A model generated the notes under the pieces. The model had not been told where the DNA came from. It saw nothing but the letters and a program-made list of their open reading frames with translations, and did not search any database. A stretch of DNA of 11,632 bases from Bacteroidaceae bacterium (GTDB taxonomy: Bacteria > Bacteroidota > Bacteroidia > Bacteroidales > Bacteroidaceae). The stretch covers positions 1 to 11,632 of the forward strand of contig CAAGDO010000249.1 of NCBI GenBank assembly GCA_900768625.1. Reading direction: 5' to 3'. Positions 1 through 7,158 of this stretch are shown in pieces (the stretch's first letter is position 1; every line of letters begins with the position of its first letter). The position numbers were made by a program, and so were the translations under genes.

Positions 1-296
1 GAGTAATGATTTTTTTTTTGCACATCCAATTTACTCATTTTCCGCGACATACGGAAATGCTCAAAGCCTTTTTTATGCAATAAATTTAATCGCCAATTCT
101 AAATCCGAAACTTGAGTAACATATAAACGATCTTATAGTTTGTTCTCCGAATCCGAAACCGCCAATTGAAGTAAACGAGAACAAGTATGGTAAGTTCGCG
201 TCCATAGGGCGTGAACTGATTGTGCTTGTCAGTTTACGAGGTTACTTGGCGGTACCTGGATTCGTAGCAAGCTGCATTCAGTTCCGCCTTTTTATT
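1..296. other. Non-coding stretch before the first gene
   Basis: I see no supportable gene here. A run of ten T residues at 10-19 could be the tail of a terminator for a gene left of the window, but no stem is visible before it. Two short words recur in swapped order: AATCCGAAAC at 102-111 and 150-159, and CGCCAATT at 91-98 and 160-167. They may be regulator sites or chance. The 60 nt just before the ATG at 297 can pair locally (GGCGG at about 249-253 with CCGCC at about 284-288), so the leader of the next gene may be structured. Confidence 0.4.
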
Positions 297-533
297 ATGC
301 ATCACATCGGAAAACTCATCAGCGATGAATTGATGCGCCAAGAGCGCACGCCCGCATGGCTGGCTTCCAAAATCGGTTGCGACAGAACCAATGCCTACAA
401 AATTCTGAAACGCGCAAGCATCGACACCTTCCTGCTCGAACGCATCAGTAAAGCCTTAAATCACGACTTTTTCCTCGATCTTTCACACCATACTTCCCAT
501 TGTGACAAAACGGCCACAGATTGTGGATATTGA
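297..533 (+). CDS. Small XRE-like helix-turn-helix DNA-binding protein
   Basis: This is a 78-residue protein, probably a one-domain transcriptional regulator. I chose the ATG at 297 rather than the GTG at 222, because the 25 residues added by the upstream start look non-coding while MHHIGKLISDELMRQER begins the helical domain cleanly. Residues 18-50 (TPAWLASKIGCDRTNAYKIL followed by KRASIDTFLLERIS) fit a helix-turn-helix: WLASKIGC as the first helix, DRTNAYKIL as the recognition helix, then a third helix. Short regulators of this form, with a DRTNxYKI recognition helix, are common in Bacteroidetes. The tail from about residue 62 is polar and histidine-rich. It lies about 180 nt upstream of the exported caspase operon on the same strand, so it could regulate that operon or itself; this is inferred from position only. 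No ligand or sensor domain is present. Confidence 0.75.
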   Translation: MHHIGKLISDELMRQERTPAWLASKIGCDRTNAYKILKRASIDTFLLERISKALNHDFFLDLSHHTSHCDKTATDCGY

Positions 534-540
534 GGCCACA
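512..540 (+). repeat. Small dyad and direct repeat at the end of the HTH gene
   Basis: CCACA (514-518) pairs with TGTGG (522-526) across a 3-nt loop. The word GGCCACA occurs at 512-518 and again at 534-540, so TGTGG could pair with either copy. There is no following T-run, so this is not a convincing terminator. It could be a weak terminator or an autoregulatory site overlapping the gene end. Confidence 0.25.
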
Positions 541-571
541 TATCTCCATGCGATTTTAGAAACTATTAGTG

Positions 572-580
572 TATTTTTGC
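572..580 (+). promoter_or_regulatory. Candidate -7 box for the exported operon
   Basis: TATTTTTGC matches the Bacteroidetes -7 consensus TAnnTTTG exactly and lies 133 nt before the ATG at 714, in the only sizeable gap upstream of the eight-gene run. No TTTG is present at the expected 19-21 nt further upstream, so the -33 half is poor. If used, transcription would start near 587 and leave a leader of about 125 nt. The rest of 534-713 holds no gene that I can support. Confidence 0.35.
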
Positions 581-713
581 GGCAGATAATGACGTATCTG
601 GTGTATCGTGTAGCGAATGCGAATGCAAAATGTGAATAAATGCTTAGCATATTGCAGATGCATTACGACATCATGATTTGAAACAACTTTATATACCTTT
701 AAACCGCAAAAAG

Positions 714-1418
714 ATGAAACTAAAGAGATTTTTCATTTTGCTCTCAGTACTATGTACGATGGGCATGTTTGCAGTTCTTGCAACATCTTGTGAGGAAGAA
801 AAAACTACGGAAATCCAGATTCCTAACGCTCATTTCACCTCATCCAGCAACTCAAGTTATGGAGTGTTCCTGACAAATGATTTCGATTTCCAATACACGT
901 TGGCTTTGGATGAAGAGAAATCTTCAAAGGGGTTGCGAATTACGCAAATCGATTACTTTTGGGACGGTCAGAAGGTGGCTACCGTAGGTGGATCGAATCT
1001 CACATTGAATTATCGTATTCAGAATCAGACGTTGGGAGAGCATCAATTGAAGATTGCTGCCAAATGTGCTGGTGACGGATATTCCACAACAACCTACACT
1101 TTCACCATTCCCTTTACCGTTTGTGATGAGATTCCAGTGATAGACTTCACATGCTCATATCCCAAGCTGGTGGACCACAACGGTCTGCTTGAGTGTGATG
1201 TGCTGCCAGTGGAGAATTTGGCCGATGGCGAAAGCATAAGCAAAGTGGCCTACTATCTGGATGACCGTCTTTTGATAGAAACGGCTATGCCCCCCTATAC
1301 CCTATCTTATCCGGTGAAGAATGAAAAACTTGGAAAACACAAGTTCTCGATAAGCGTATCCTTCAAGGGCATTTGGGATGGACAGATAACAAGAAGCCTG
1401 CCAATTACAATTCAATAA
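714..1418 (+). CDS. Exported lipoprotein with two tandem Ig-like repeats
   Basis: A 234-residue protein. The ATG at 714 is preferred to the TTG at 678 because it starts directly at a lipoprotein signal peptide: KLKR, a hydrophobic core, then LATSC with the lipid-accepting Cys26. The residues after it (CEEEKTTE) are acidic, which resembles the lipoprotein export signal that sends Bacteroidetes lipoproteins to the cell surface, so surface display is possible. The mature part is an internal duplication: residues 76-90 (ITQIDYFWDGQKVAT) correspond to 175-190 (ISKVAYYLDDRLLIET), and 98-117 (LNYRIQNQTLGEHQL...) to 197-216 (LSYPVKNEKLGKHKF...). The alternating beta pattern and roughly 100-residue spacing fit Ig-like sandwiches. 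It is the first gene of the operon and ends 7 nt before the next. I do not recognise a named family; a binding or adhesive scaffold role is inference. Confidence 0.8.
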   Translation: MKLKRFFILLSVLCTMGMFAVLATSCEEEKTTEIQIPNAHFTSSSNSSYGVFLTNDFDFQYTLALDEEKSSKGLRITQIDYFWDGQKVATVGGSNLTLNYRIQNQTLGEHQLKIAAKCAGDGYSTTTYTFTIPFTVCDEIPVIDFTCSYPKLVDHNGLLECDVLPVENLADGESISKVAYYLDDRLLIETAMPPYTLSYPVKNEKLGKHKFSISVSFKGIWDGQITRSLPITIQ

Positions 1419-1425
1419 AGCTGCC

Positions 1426-2007
1426 ATGAGTATGAAAGCATTCCCTATCATTTCAAGTATTACTTCGTTTGCATTTGTTCTTGGTGCCCTCCTGTCGTCA
1501 TCATTCTTGAGTGCCTGTGCGCAACCGACGCAGCCGGTGGAATTGCCGCAAACGGCGGTTGCTTTAGATTCCACGTTAGTGAGCATTTTGGGCGATTCCG
1601 TTTGCAATGTTGTCTTTCAGGCATCGTCAGCCCATTGTTATCGACTTTCCAACGCTACACTATCCGATTCCGATAAGCGCATTGGTGGATTTAAGGTTGA
1701 GCAGAATTTAGGCAAGGTGAGCAAGGACAAGCTGCGCATATTCCAATTCTTGACATCCGATGGCAAGGGCTACTTAAGGGGAAACAACTATCCTTCTGTG
1801 CCATTTTTGCCTGAAGTAGCCATGAGTTTCAGTAAAAAGAAACGGACCGTCGACCTCGTATTTTCCTTTGCCGGAGGTGAAATGCTGATTGTGGTGGACG
1901 GAAAGCCGACAAACACGGTGAAATACTACAACGAACGTGAAATAATGAGATACTTCCAGCTCCTAGCTCAGGTTCCGGAGTGGACGACGCTTCTCAATTT
2001 AAGGTGA
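1426..2007 (+). CDS. Exported lipoprotein of unknown function
   Basis: A 193-residue protein starting at ATG 1426; ATG 1432, two codons later, is also possible. The signal peptide has a long hydrophobic core and a textbook lipobox LSAC with Cys31, followed by AQPTQP. There are no acidic residues right after the cysteine, unlike the preceding gene, so it may stay on the periplasmic side. The mature region has mixed alpha/beta character. A short segment (DSTLVSILGDSVCNVVF, about 48-64) is followed by a beta-rich middle (TVDLVFSFAGGEMLIVVDGK, 141-160) and a C-terminal helical stretch. Cys60 and Cys71 could form a disulfide. I do not recognise the family. It sits 7 nt after the first lipoprotein gene and 7 nt before the caspase gene, which points to co-transcription and probably a shared envelope location. 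Confidence 0.75.
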   Translation: MSMKAFPIISSITSFAFVLGALLSSSFLSACAQPTQPVELPQTAVALDSTLVSILGDSVCNVVFQASSAHCYRLSNATLSDSDKRIGGFKVEQNLGKVSKDKLRIFQFLTSDGKGYLRGNNYPSVPFLPEVAMSFSKKKRTVDLVFSFAGGEMLIVVDGKPTNTVKYYNEREIMRYFQLLAQVPEWTTLLNLR

Positions 2008-2014
2008 AAACAAG

Positions 2015-3160
2015 ATGAAATACAGATTGTGCTTGCTGATTGTTGGTCTCCTGATGTCGGGGGCTACCTTCGGACAGAGAATTCATACCATTATTTTTGG
2101 AGATACGAATGACCCCAAAATCGGTCAAGGTGTGCAGGTAAATGTCAATCATTTTATGGAGTACACTCTTGACGTGGCTTCGGGTTTAGGCATGGAGCAA
2201 TCCTATACGAAACAGGTGTGTGTGGGGAGCATGTGTAGCAAAAGCAGTCTCATGCAGGTTCTCCAAAATTTCCAGTGTGCTTCCAACGACATCGTGCTTT
2301 TTGGCTACTTTGGCCATGGTGGACGCGATCCGAAGGATGTTTCCGAATTCCCACAAATGTGTTTGGCTGAAAGATATGCTTCAAACTATGTGCCTTTGGA
2401 GGATGTGAAGAACCTCTTGGTGCGCAAGGGTGCTGCTTTTGTTTTGGTCATGGGCGATTGCTGCAACAACTATGCGAGCATCGGTGCCAAGTTTGGTACA
2501 ATCTCGTCCCAAGGGCCGACGGTGCTGACTTCTTCTGACACGGAGGTGATGCGCAAACTCTTTCAGATGAGGGGTTCTGTCATTGCCTCTGGTTGTCAGA
2601 AAGGGGAATACTCTTGGGTCAATTCCCTCTCGGGTGGTTTCTTTACAAACGGATTCCTTGATGAGTTTGACAAGTACACTCAGTCTGCGCCGTCTAATCC
2701 TAATTGGAACGACCTCTTTGCCAATGTGAGAACGAACGTGCTGGAATATTCCCGTACGCAGAAGTTGGAACACGGAGGAAAGCAGTGGGTGCAAACTCCT
2801 ATTTACAAAGTGGAAAAACGAGGAGAGGGACGAAAGATCGTTGACAACCCCAATCGTGACGTGGTGGACGATGGCACGATTCGCTCTAAACTTCTGACAC
2901 TGATAGACAAGTCAGCGACACCTGCCACGAGGATTCAACGCATACAAGGCTTGCGCTCTTTGTTCACTGACAACTGTCAGGTGCAGATTGTGGGAAGTGA
3001 CCATACCACCATCTTAGGTGTGGAAACAGCAGAGGATTACATGAGCCATGCGGTTACTTCCAAGTATCTAAACAACTTTGTGGTAGTCAAGGAAGAAAGA
3101 AATGGAATGCGCCAGATTTCTCGTTTGGTGATTCATGAAATACACGTAAAAAAAGACTGA
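2015..3160 (+). CDS. Secreted caspase-fold (C14) peptidase homologue
   Basis: 381 residues with a cleavable signal peptide (about 1-20, ending ATFG before Gln21), so the enzyme acts outside the cytoplasm. The caspase core covers about 21-265. A hydrophobic strand ending in GYFGHGGR places the catalytic histidine at His101. A second strand (AFVLVMGDCCNN, 141-152) carries the D-x-C signature, with Cys150 at the nucleophile position and Cys149 beside it (metacaspases have D-S-C-H-S-G here). ASGCQKGEYSW (191-201) and GGFFTNGF (207-214) match the substrate-pocket strands of the family, and QTPIY (260-264) is the usual core end. After a linker (about 265-288), residues 289-381 form an added domain with the helix-LF-strand-helix-strand order of NTF2-like folds. 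Both catalytic residues are present, so activity is plausible, but the substrate is unknown. Clostripain/gingipain-type peptidases (C11, C25) share the fold and are the main alternative. It ends 1 nt before the next gene. Confidence 0.85.
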   Translation: MKYRLCLLIVGLLMSGATFGQRIHTIIFGDTNDPKIGQGVQVNVNHFMEYTLDVASGLGMEQSYTKQVCVGSMCSKSSLMQVLQNFQCASNDIVLFGYFGHGGRDPKDVSEFPQMCLAERYASNYVPLEDVKNLLVRKGAAFVLVMGDCCNNYASIGAKFGTISSQGPTVLTSSDTEVMRKLFQMRGSVIASGCQKGEYSWVNSLSGGFFTNGFLDEFDKYTQSAPSNPNWNDLFANVRTNVLEYSRTQKLEHGGKQWVQTPIYKVEKRGEGRKIVDNPNRDVVDDGTIRSKLLTLIDKSATPATRIQRIQGLRSLFTDNCQVQIVGSDHTTILGVETAEDYMSHAVTSKYLNNFVVVKEERNGMRQISRLVIHEIHVKKD

Positions 3161-3161
3161 T

Positions 3162-3770
3162 ATGAAACGATACTTCCTGCTTATTTTGCTGACCATGATG
3201 CCATTTGGCATCTGTTGGGCGCAGAGTGAAATAGATTCCAATGCTCGTGAGCAAGTCAAACAGTATGCCATGCAGCGGGTGAATGAATTCAATGGCGACT
3301 TGTCATTCATCTCTTCCAAAAAATATGAGAATAGCGTGAAGGACTTCTACATCCGTGAGGCCTTGCGCTTGTTCATTGGCCGAGGCGAAGCGAGCCGCGA
3401 TCTGGATGGGAATATGATACCAGCTCCTGTGATGGAGGTTTCTTCCATCAATCGGCGCACCCATGCAAAGCGCGTGCGTTCTCGTTTGCTGAAAACATAT
3501 CTTAATGCTTTAAAGGACCTTCGATATGATGAAGTGAAGGTGACTTCAAGCAGTGCCGTGTTCATGAGTACGCTACAGAAGGTTGGCACTGGACGCTATG
3601 AAGCAGTGCTCACCTACGCCCAAGTATTCGTAGCTAAGAATGATGGCATCACAGTGTATAGAGATGTCACCAAAAAGAGTATACGTGTACACATCAGGGT
3701 GGTAGAGAATGGCGAACAGAAACGCTATGATGTGCTTTTGGGCGACGTCAAAGTGAATGCAACAGAATAA
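3162..3770 (+). CDS. Exported protein of unknown function
   Basis: 202 residues starting at ATG 3162, one nucleotide after the caspase stop codon, which implies translational coupling. It has a signal peptide (KRYFLLILL core, cleavage after ICWA before Gln21). The mature protein starts with a helical segment containing NEFNGDLSF (about 41-49), then ALRLFIGRG (67-75), a helix (RLLKTYLNALKDLRYDEVKV, 108-127) and a long antiparallel beta section (about 146-198). The order helix, LF, YL-helix, beta sheet resembles the C-terminal domain of the caspase protein, and the FNG(D/E)xS motif recurs in the next gene. I do not recognise a named family. A partner or regulator of the secreted caspase homologue is a reasonable inference from position only. 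Confidence 0.75.
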   Translation: MKRYFLLILLTMMPFGICWAQSEIDSNAREQVKQYAMQRVNEFNGDLSFISSKKYENSVKDFYIREALRLFIGRGEASRDLDGNMIPAPVMEVSSINRRTHAKRVRSRLLKTYLNALKDLRYDEVKVTSSSAVFMSTLQKVGTGRYEAVLTYAQVFVAKNDGITVYRDVTKKSIRVHIRVVENGEQKRYDVLLGDVKVNATE

Positions 3771-3785
3771 CAGACTAACAATCCT

Positions 3786-4541
3786 ATGCTTATGAAATGT
3801 CTGTATGCAATAGTCGTATCTTTCTTATTGTGTGCGTCAACCTTTGCACAAGGGCTGGAAACGACCCCGGAGTTGGAAAACTTCAAGTATCATGTGAAGC
3901 AAATTGAGGAGTTTATGGAGCGTTTCAATGGTGAAACGTCTCTTTTCGACAAGAATAAGCCCGATTGGCAGCAGAAGAACCTGATGCTTCTTTTTGAGCG
4001 CGATGTTTATGTGAAGCGAAAGGCCGATGCCGACCACTTCATTGCCCAGGCCATCAGCCGGCGGGCACGTCTTCATTTCAACGATTCCACTTGGCTGGCT
4101 GAAGCGGAGTGCAATGCCGACTATGCCGGAAAACCTACAAGGGTGACGCTGCTTCTTTCCTTGGAATCGGCCGGTGAAGGCATGCTCAAATGGGTGCTAT
4201 GCGGAGCAGAAGGAAAGGTGTTGGCACTGAGTCCACAGAAATCAGTTGCCGGACTTAAAATTTCGCCCGTCGACCATGAACTCAATTTCATATCACTTTC
4301 AGCGGCCACCACTCGCGATGCTGTCAACATCGCTTGCTATAAGGGACGTAGTATCCAAGTGGACAAACTGAGTGTATTCTTAGCTCTGGTGCATGAGCGC
4401 CGGCTAAAGATTCATTCCGTGCAGAACTTGCGTTTCCATTTTAACACGCATGGCCTGTCCTTTATAGTGAGCAACTACGACAAAGAAGGTATCAATTCAG
4501 GATGGTTGATTTCTAATTTTCAAGTAAATGAAGATGAATAG
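3786..4541 (+). CDS. Exported protein of unknown function, similar to the preceding gene product
   Basis: 251 residues from ATG 3786; the ATG at 3792 (MKCLYAIVV) is equally plausible and gives a more typical signal peptide. Cleavage is expected after ASTFA before Gln22. The start of the mature part, ERFNGETSLFDK (about 45-56), followed by LMLLFERDVYV (66-76), parallels NEFNGDLSFISS and ALRLFIGRG in the upstream protein, suggesting divergent paralogues. A helix (DADHFIAQAISRRARLHF, 81-98) leads into beta-rich sequence with strands such as RVTLLLSLES (119-128) and LSFIVSNYD (224-232). The C-terminal half (about 150-251) has no counterpart in the shorter neighbour. No catalytic motif or known family is recognised. 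Its 3' end overlaps the next start by 14 nt, so translation is probably coupled. Confidence 0.75.
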   Translation: MLMKCLYAIVVSFLLCASTFAQGLETTPELENFKYHVKQIEEFMERFNGETSLFDKNKPDWQQKNLMLLFERDVYVKRKADADHFIAQAISRRARLHFNDSTWLAEAECNADYAGKPTRVTLLLSLESAGEGMLKWVLCGAEGKVLALSPQKSVAGLKISPVDHELNFISLSAATTRDAVNIACYKGRSIQVDKLSVFLALVHERRLKIHSVQNLRFHFNTHGLSFIVSNYDKEGINSGWLISNFQVNEDE

Positions 4542-5631
4542 ATGGTGTGTGCTGTGGCTCATGAGTTGGCTCTTCCTTCCTACAGCAATGAGTGCTCCGA
4601 TAGAGCAACGTTGTGTGAAGGAATACTACGAGCAGTTGCAGCGCTATGCAGATGATCCGAGTCGTGTGGATGTGGTCAGCAGTTTGAAGAACCTTTTTCA
4701 GGAAGATGAAGGATTTGTATACAACGACCTGAAGGAACACATTGAAGGGGAAAAGTCTCTTCCCGACCGTATTTTCTCGCTGACGTCCTACATCGGTTTG
4801 ATTTACAATTCCAAAAATATCAAGGTGCGTTTTCATGTCGACTTGTCGCAAATACGCTACAAGTATGTCACTAAGCCGAGCTTCGGTTCTAAAGATGTAC
4901 AAGTGACTTATGCCATTGTACCCAAAACCGTATCGGGCATCGGATTCGCTCCATATAGTTGCTATGAATTGCTGGAAATCCTAAATCAGAAGATTCTTAG
5001 CATTCAGGAATACCATAATGTAACCGATTTTCTTTCAGCACTGAAATATTATGAGGATAAGCAGTATGCCAAGGCTTTCCAGATGTTCCGGGAATCGGCT
5101 GAAGAATCCGGAGATGTGCGTAGTGCCTATTGGCTTGCCATTATGTTGCTCAAGAAACAGGGATGTGCTTCGATGTGCAAAACGCTCAGAGAATCCATGG
5201 CACTGTTTTGGCTGGCAAAACTTGGTTCCAAGCAGGGCGCTCGTCGAATCCTGAACGTACTTCAGGTGGATAGGGTGCCATATACCGATTGCCAGAAACC
5301 TTTCAACAATGGTCTGCTTAGTAGCATTAACAGCAAGGGACTCTATGGCTTTATCAATGAAAATGGGCAGGCGGTCATAGATTACCGTTATAACTATGCC
5401 ACCAGTTTCAATGGTGGACTTGCTTTGGTGGTTCGCGGACATAAATGTGGGGCTATTGACCCCCGCGGTAGGGTTGTCATTCCTATAATTTACGATAGAA
5501 TATGGCGGGAAGGCTCTGATTTATATGCAAAGAAAGGTGGCTTGGAATACTTGCTTGATAAAAATGGAAACGTTCAACGTACAATACAAAATGAAAAGAA
5601 CAATTCTAATAACCAGCTTCTTGGTTTTTAA
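4528..5631 (+). CDS. Exported Sel1/WG-repeat protein
   Basis: 367 residues from ATG 4528 (ATG 4534 also possible). The signal peptide ends near AMSA (about residue 23). Residues 27-135 form a helix-LF-strand domain (SSLKNLFQEDEGFVYND at 51-67, then IKVRFHVDLS at 98-107) like the small domain seen in the three genes upstream. Residues about 167-245 carry Sel1/TPR-like helical repeats (YYEDKQYAKAFQMFRESAEE, SAYWLAIMLLKK, ALFWLAKLGSKQGARRIL). Residues about 271-350 are WG repeats (GLYGFINENGQAVIDYRYNY, KCGAIDPRGRVVIPIIYDRI, GGLEYLLDKNGNV). Both repeat types usually mediate protein binding, so a scaffold role is likely. The last 14 codons overlap the next gene by 41 nt, and the tail NEKNNSNNQLLGF is low-complexity, as expected when a reading frame runs into a neighbour. 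Confidence 0.82.
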   Translation: MKMNRWCVLWLMSWLFLPTAMSAPIEQRCVKEYYEQLQRYADDPSRVDVVSSLKNLFQEDEGFVYNDLKEHIEGEKSLPDRIFSLTSYIGLIYNSKNIKVRFHVDLSQIRYKYVTKPSFGSKDVQVTYAIVPKTVSGIGFAPYSCYELLEILNQKILSIQEYHNVTDFLSALKYYEDKQYAKAFQMFRESAEESGDVRSAYWLAIMLLKKQGCASMCKTLRESMALFWLAKLGSKQGARRILNVLQVDRVPYTDCQKPFNNGLLSSINSKGLYGFINENGQAVIDYRYNYATSFNGGLALVVRGHKCGAIDPRGRVVIPIIYDRIWREGSDLYAKKGGLEYLLDKNGNVQRTIQNEKNNSNNQLLGF

Positions 5632-6358
5632 CTTGCTATCGTCAAGTGCTCAGATTCGCACGAATGAACATTCGATACGTTTGCATGCCGGAGCCAGTAA
5701 CTTTTGGCTGGGCGCGTTGGGTACGGGCATCATGGCAGCAGCTATTCCTAATGTGGAATATGAGAAATATAATGGATGGGTTAAGTATATGCCAGTGTAC
5801 GACTGGATGGTAGCGGTGCCAGATTGCTCAGTTCCAGTCGGTGCTCCATCTATGAAACCGCGTAACAACTACTTTGGAGCACCATGGGATGGAGTGGGCG
5901 ATTGGTCTGGAGGACTTGAATACCGCATGACAAACGCCTTGAAAGTGGTGGGAATGACGCTCGACCTCGACTACCGCAACAAAGGATGCAAAATCGATGG
6001 ACACAAGTATGCGGGGCACATGGTGTCGCCATCGTTGGCACTGACACTTCGTTTGGGCGATTTCCAGTCACATGTGCGCCCGATCATTGAGTTAGGCGGC
6101 GGCTACGACTATGTGTTTGGCTATAGTGGTGCGAAAGATGCGGACAAGAAGGCACTGAACAACGGCTTCTTTGCCAAGGCTTCGCTTGGCCTGTCCATTC
6201 CAGCTTGGCACTCCATCCTCACCGTGCAATATCAGCACGACTTCTATGACTTCTTTGATCAGAATTACCGTAATTCAGAGGGGCTAATGCCTTTCGATGG
6301 CTACAAGCGTCGCAATGCCTATGTTATGGTCAAACTCTCACATTTTTGGAAACAATAA
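5591..6358 (+). CDS. Outer-membrane beta-barrel protein (first of a paralogous pair)
   Basis: 255 residues. ATG 5591 is chosen over the in-frame codons at 5525 and 5564 because it begins the signal peptide directly (MKRTILITSFLVF..., cleavage after SSSA before Gln21). The mature sequence alternates polar and hydrophobic residues in amphipathic strands: SPSLALTLRLG (146-156), HVRPIIELGGGYDYVFG (161-177), FFAKASLGLSI (193-203), SILTVQYQHDFYDFF (208-222) and AYVMVKLSHFW (243-253). It ends close to an aromatic residue, as outer-membrane barrels often do. It overlaps the WG-repeat gene by 41 nt and lies 14 nt before a barrel gene of similar length and order. No ligand, TonB box or plug domain is visible, so pore, anchor and structural roles all remain possible. 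Confidence 0.75.
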   Translation: MKRTILITSFLVFNLLSSSAQIRTNEHSIRLHAGASNFWLGALGTGIMAAAIPNVEYEKYNGWVKYMPVYDWMVAVPDCSVPVGAPSMKPRNNYFGAPWDGVGDWSGGLEYRMTNALKVVGMTLDLDYRNKGCKIDGHKYAGHMVSPSLALTLRLGDFQSHVRPIIELGGGYDYVFGYSGAKDADKKALNNGFFAKASLGLSIPAWHSILTVQYQHDFYDFFDQNYRNSEGLMPFDGYKRRNAYVMVKLSHFWKQ

Positions 6359-6372
6359 AATCTTTTAGTTTT

Positions 6373-7137
6373 ATGTCAATCAGAAAATTCTTGAGTTGGA
6401 GTCTGTTGGCTCTTTTTTTCCTGCTTCCTTCGCCGTCTTCCGCAAGAGGGCGTGTCACATTCAACATCAATGGTTATTCCACGAACTACATCATGACGGG
6501 CCTTTGCAATGCGGTGTTTATCCCCATCAATGCAGCCATATTTGATATAGATGAGGAAGGCAGATATATGTGGCTTGTACCCAAGGTGGCTTTCATGTTT
6601 CCTGTCAGTGTGAAGAATTCTTCCAACGACATGATGGGGAAAATGTACATGCCTTATAAAACCAGCCTCAAATGGCCTTGGAAGCATCTGGGTGATTGCA
6701 GTCTGGGCTTGGATATGTCCTATGATCAGCCAGAAACTCCTTTCGGCATTTACCTTGGCTGCCATTACAAGTCGAATGAAATCGTCACTGCAGAGCATAA
6801 CCAACGCATCCATTATGTTTCACCCGTCGCAGGGTTGCGTCTGCGCTATAGATGTGGGTTGCTGGTGGAAGTAGGAACATCTTATGATGTAGCACTGAAA
6901 TATCATGGCTTTCTTACAAATAGCAAAGATTGTGTTAACAGTGGTTTCAATGCTGATTTCGGGTTAGGTCTATGGTCAGATGCAGGTATTCCCATGTCTC
7001 TTATGGTGAAATACATTCATCCGCTTTACAACACGTTCAACTCCAATTATATCGCTGAAAATAGCAACAGTAAGTTGTTGGAGGGGGTTGACCGTAGAAT
7101 GGGCTATGTTTCGTTGGCCCTTCGTTTAGGTTTCTGA
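6373..7137 (+). CDS. Outer-membrane beta-barrel protein (second of a paralogous pair)
   Basis: 254 residues from ATG 6373; the in-frame TTG at 6346 would overlap the previous gene and put polar residues before the signal peptide. The signal peptide core is SLLALFFLLP, with cleavage near PSSA (about residue 24). Its strands match the preceding barrel in order: WPWKHLGDCSLGLD (101-114) against APWDGVGDWSGGLE, HYVSPVAGLRLRY (147-159) against HMVSPSLALTLRL, VEVGTSYDVAL (165-175) against IELGGGYDYVF, SLMVKYIHPLYNTFNSNY (209-226) against ILTVQYQHDFYDFFDQNY, and DRRMGYVSLALRLGF at the end against KRRNAYVMVKLSHFW. It ends in Phe, the classic C-terminal barrel signal. It is the last gene of the operon; a terminator follows 21 nt after the stop codon. 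The function is unknown. Confidence 0.75.
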   Translation: MSIRKFLSWSLLALFFLLPSPSSARGRVTFNINGYSTNYIMTGLCNAVFIPINAAIFDIDEEGRYMWLVPKVAFMFPVSVKNSSNDMMGKMYMPYKTSLKWPWKHLGDCSLGLDMSYDQPETPFGIYLGCHYKSNEIVTAEHNQRIHYVSPVAGLRLRYRCGLLVEVGTSYDVALKYHGFLTNSKDCVNSGFNADFGLGLWSDAGIPMSLMVKYIHPLYNTFNSNYIAENSNSKLLEGVDRRMGYVSLALRLGF

Positions 7138-7158
7138 GAATAGAAATACCTTGGCATA

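Noticed and set aside
694..701. TACCTTTA as the operon promoter -7 box
   Set aside because: It has one mismatch, the nearest TTTG is only 13 nt upstream, and transcription would start almost at the ATG. The box at 572-580 fits better.
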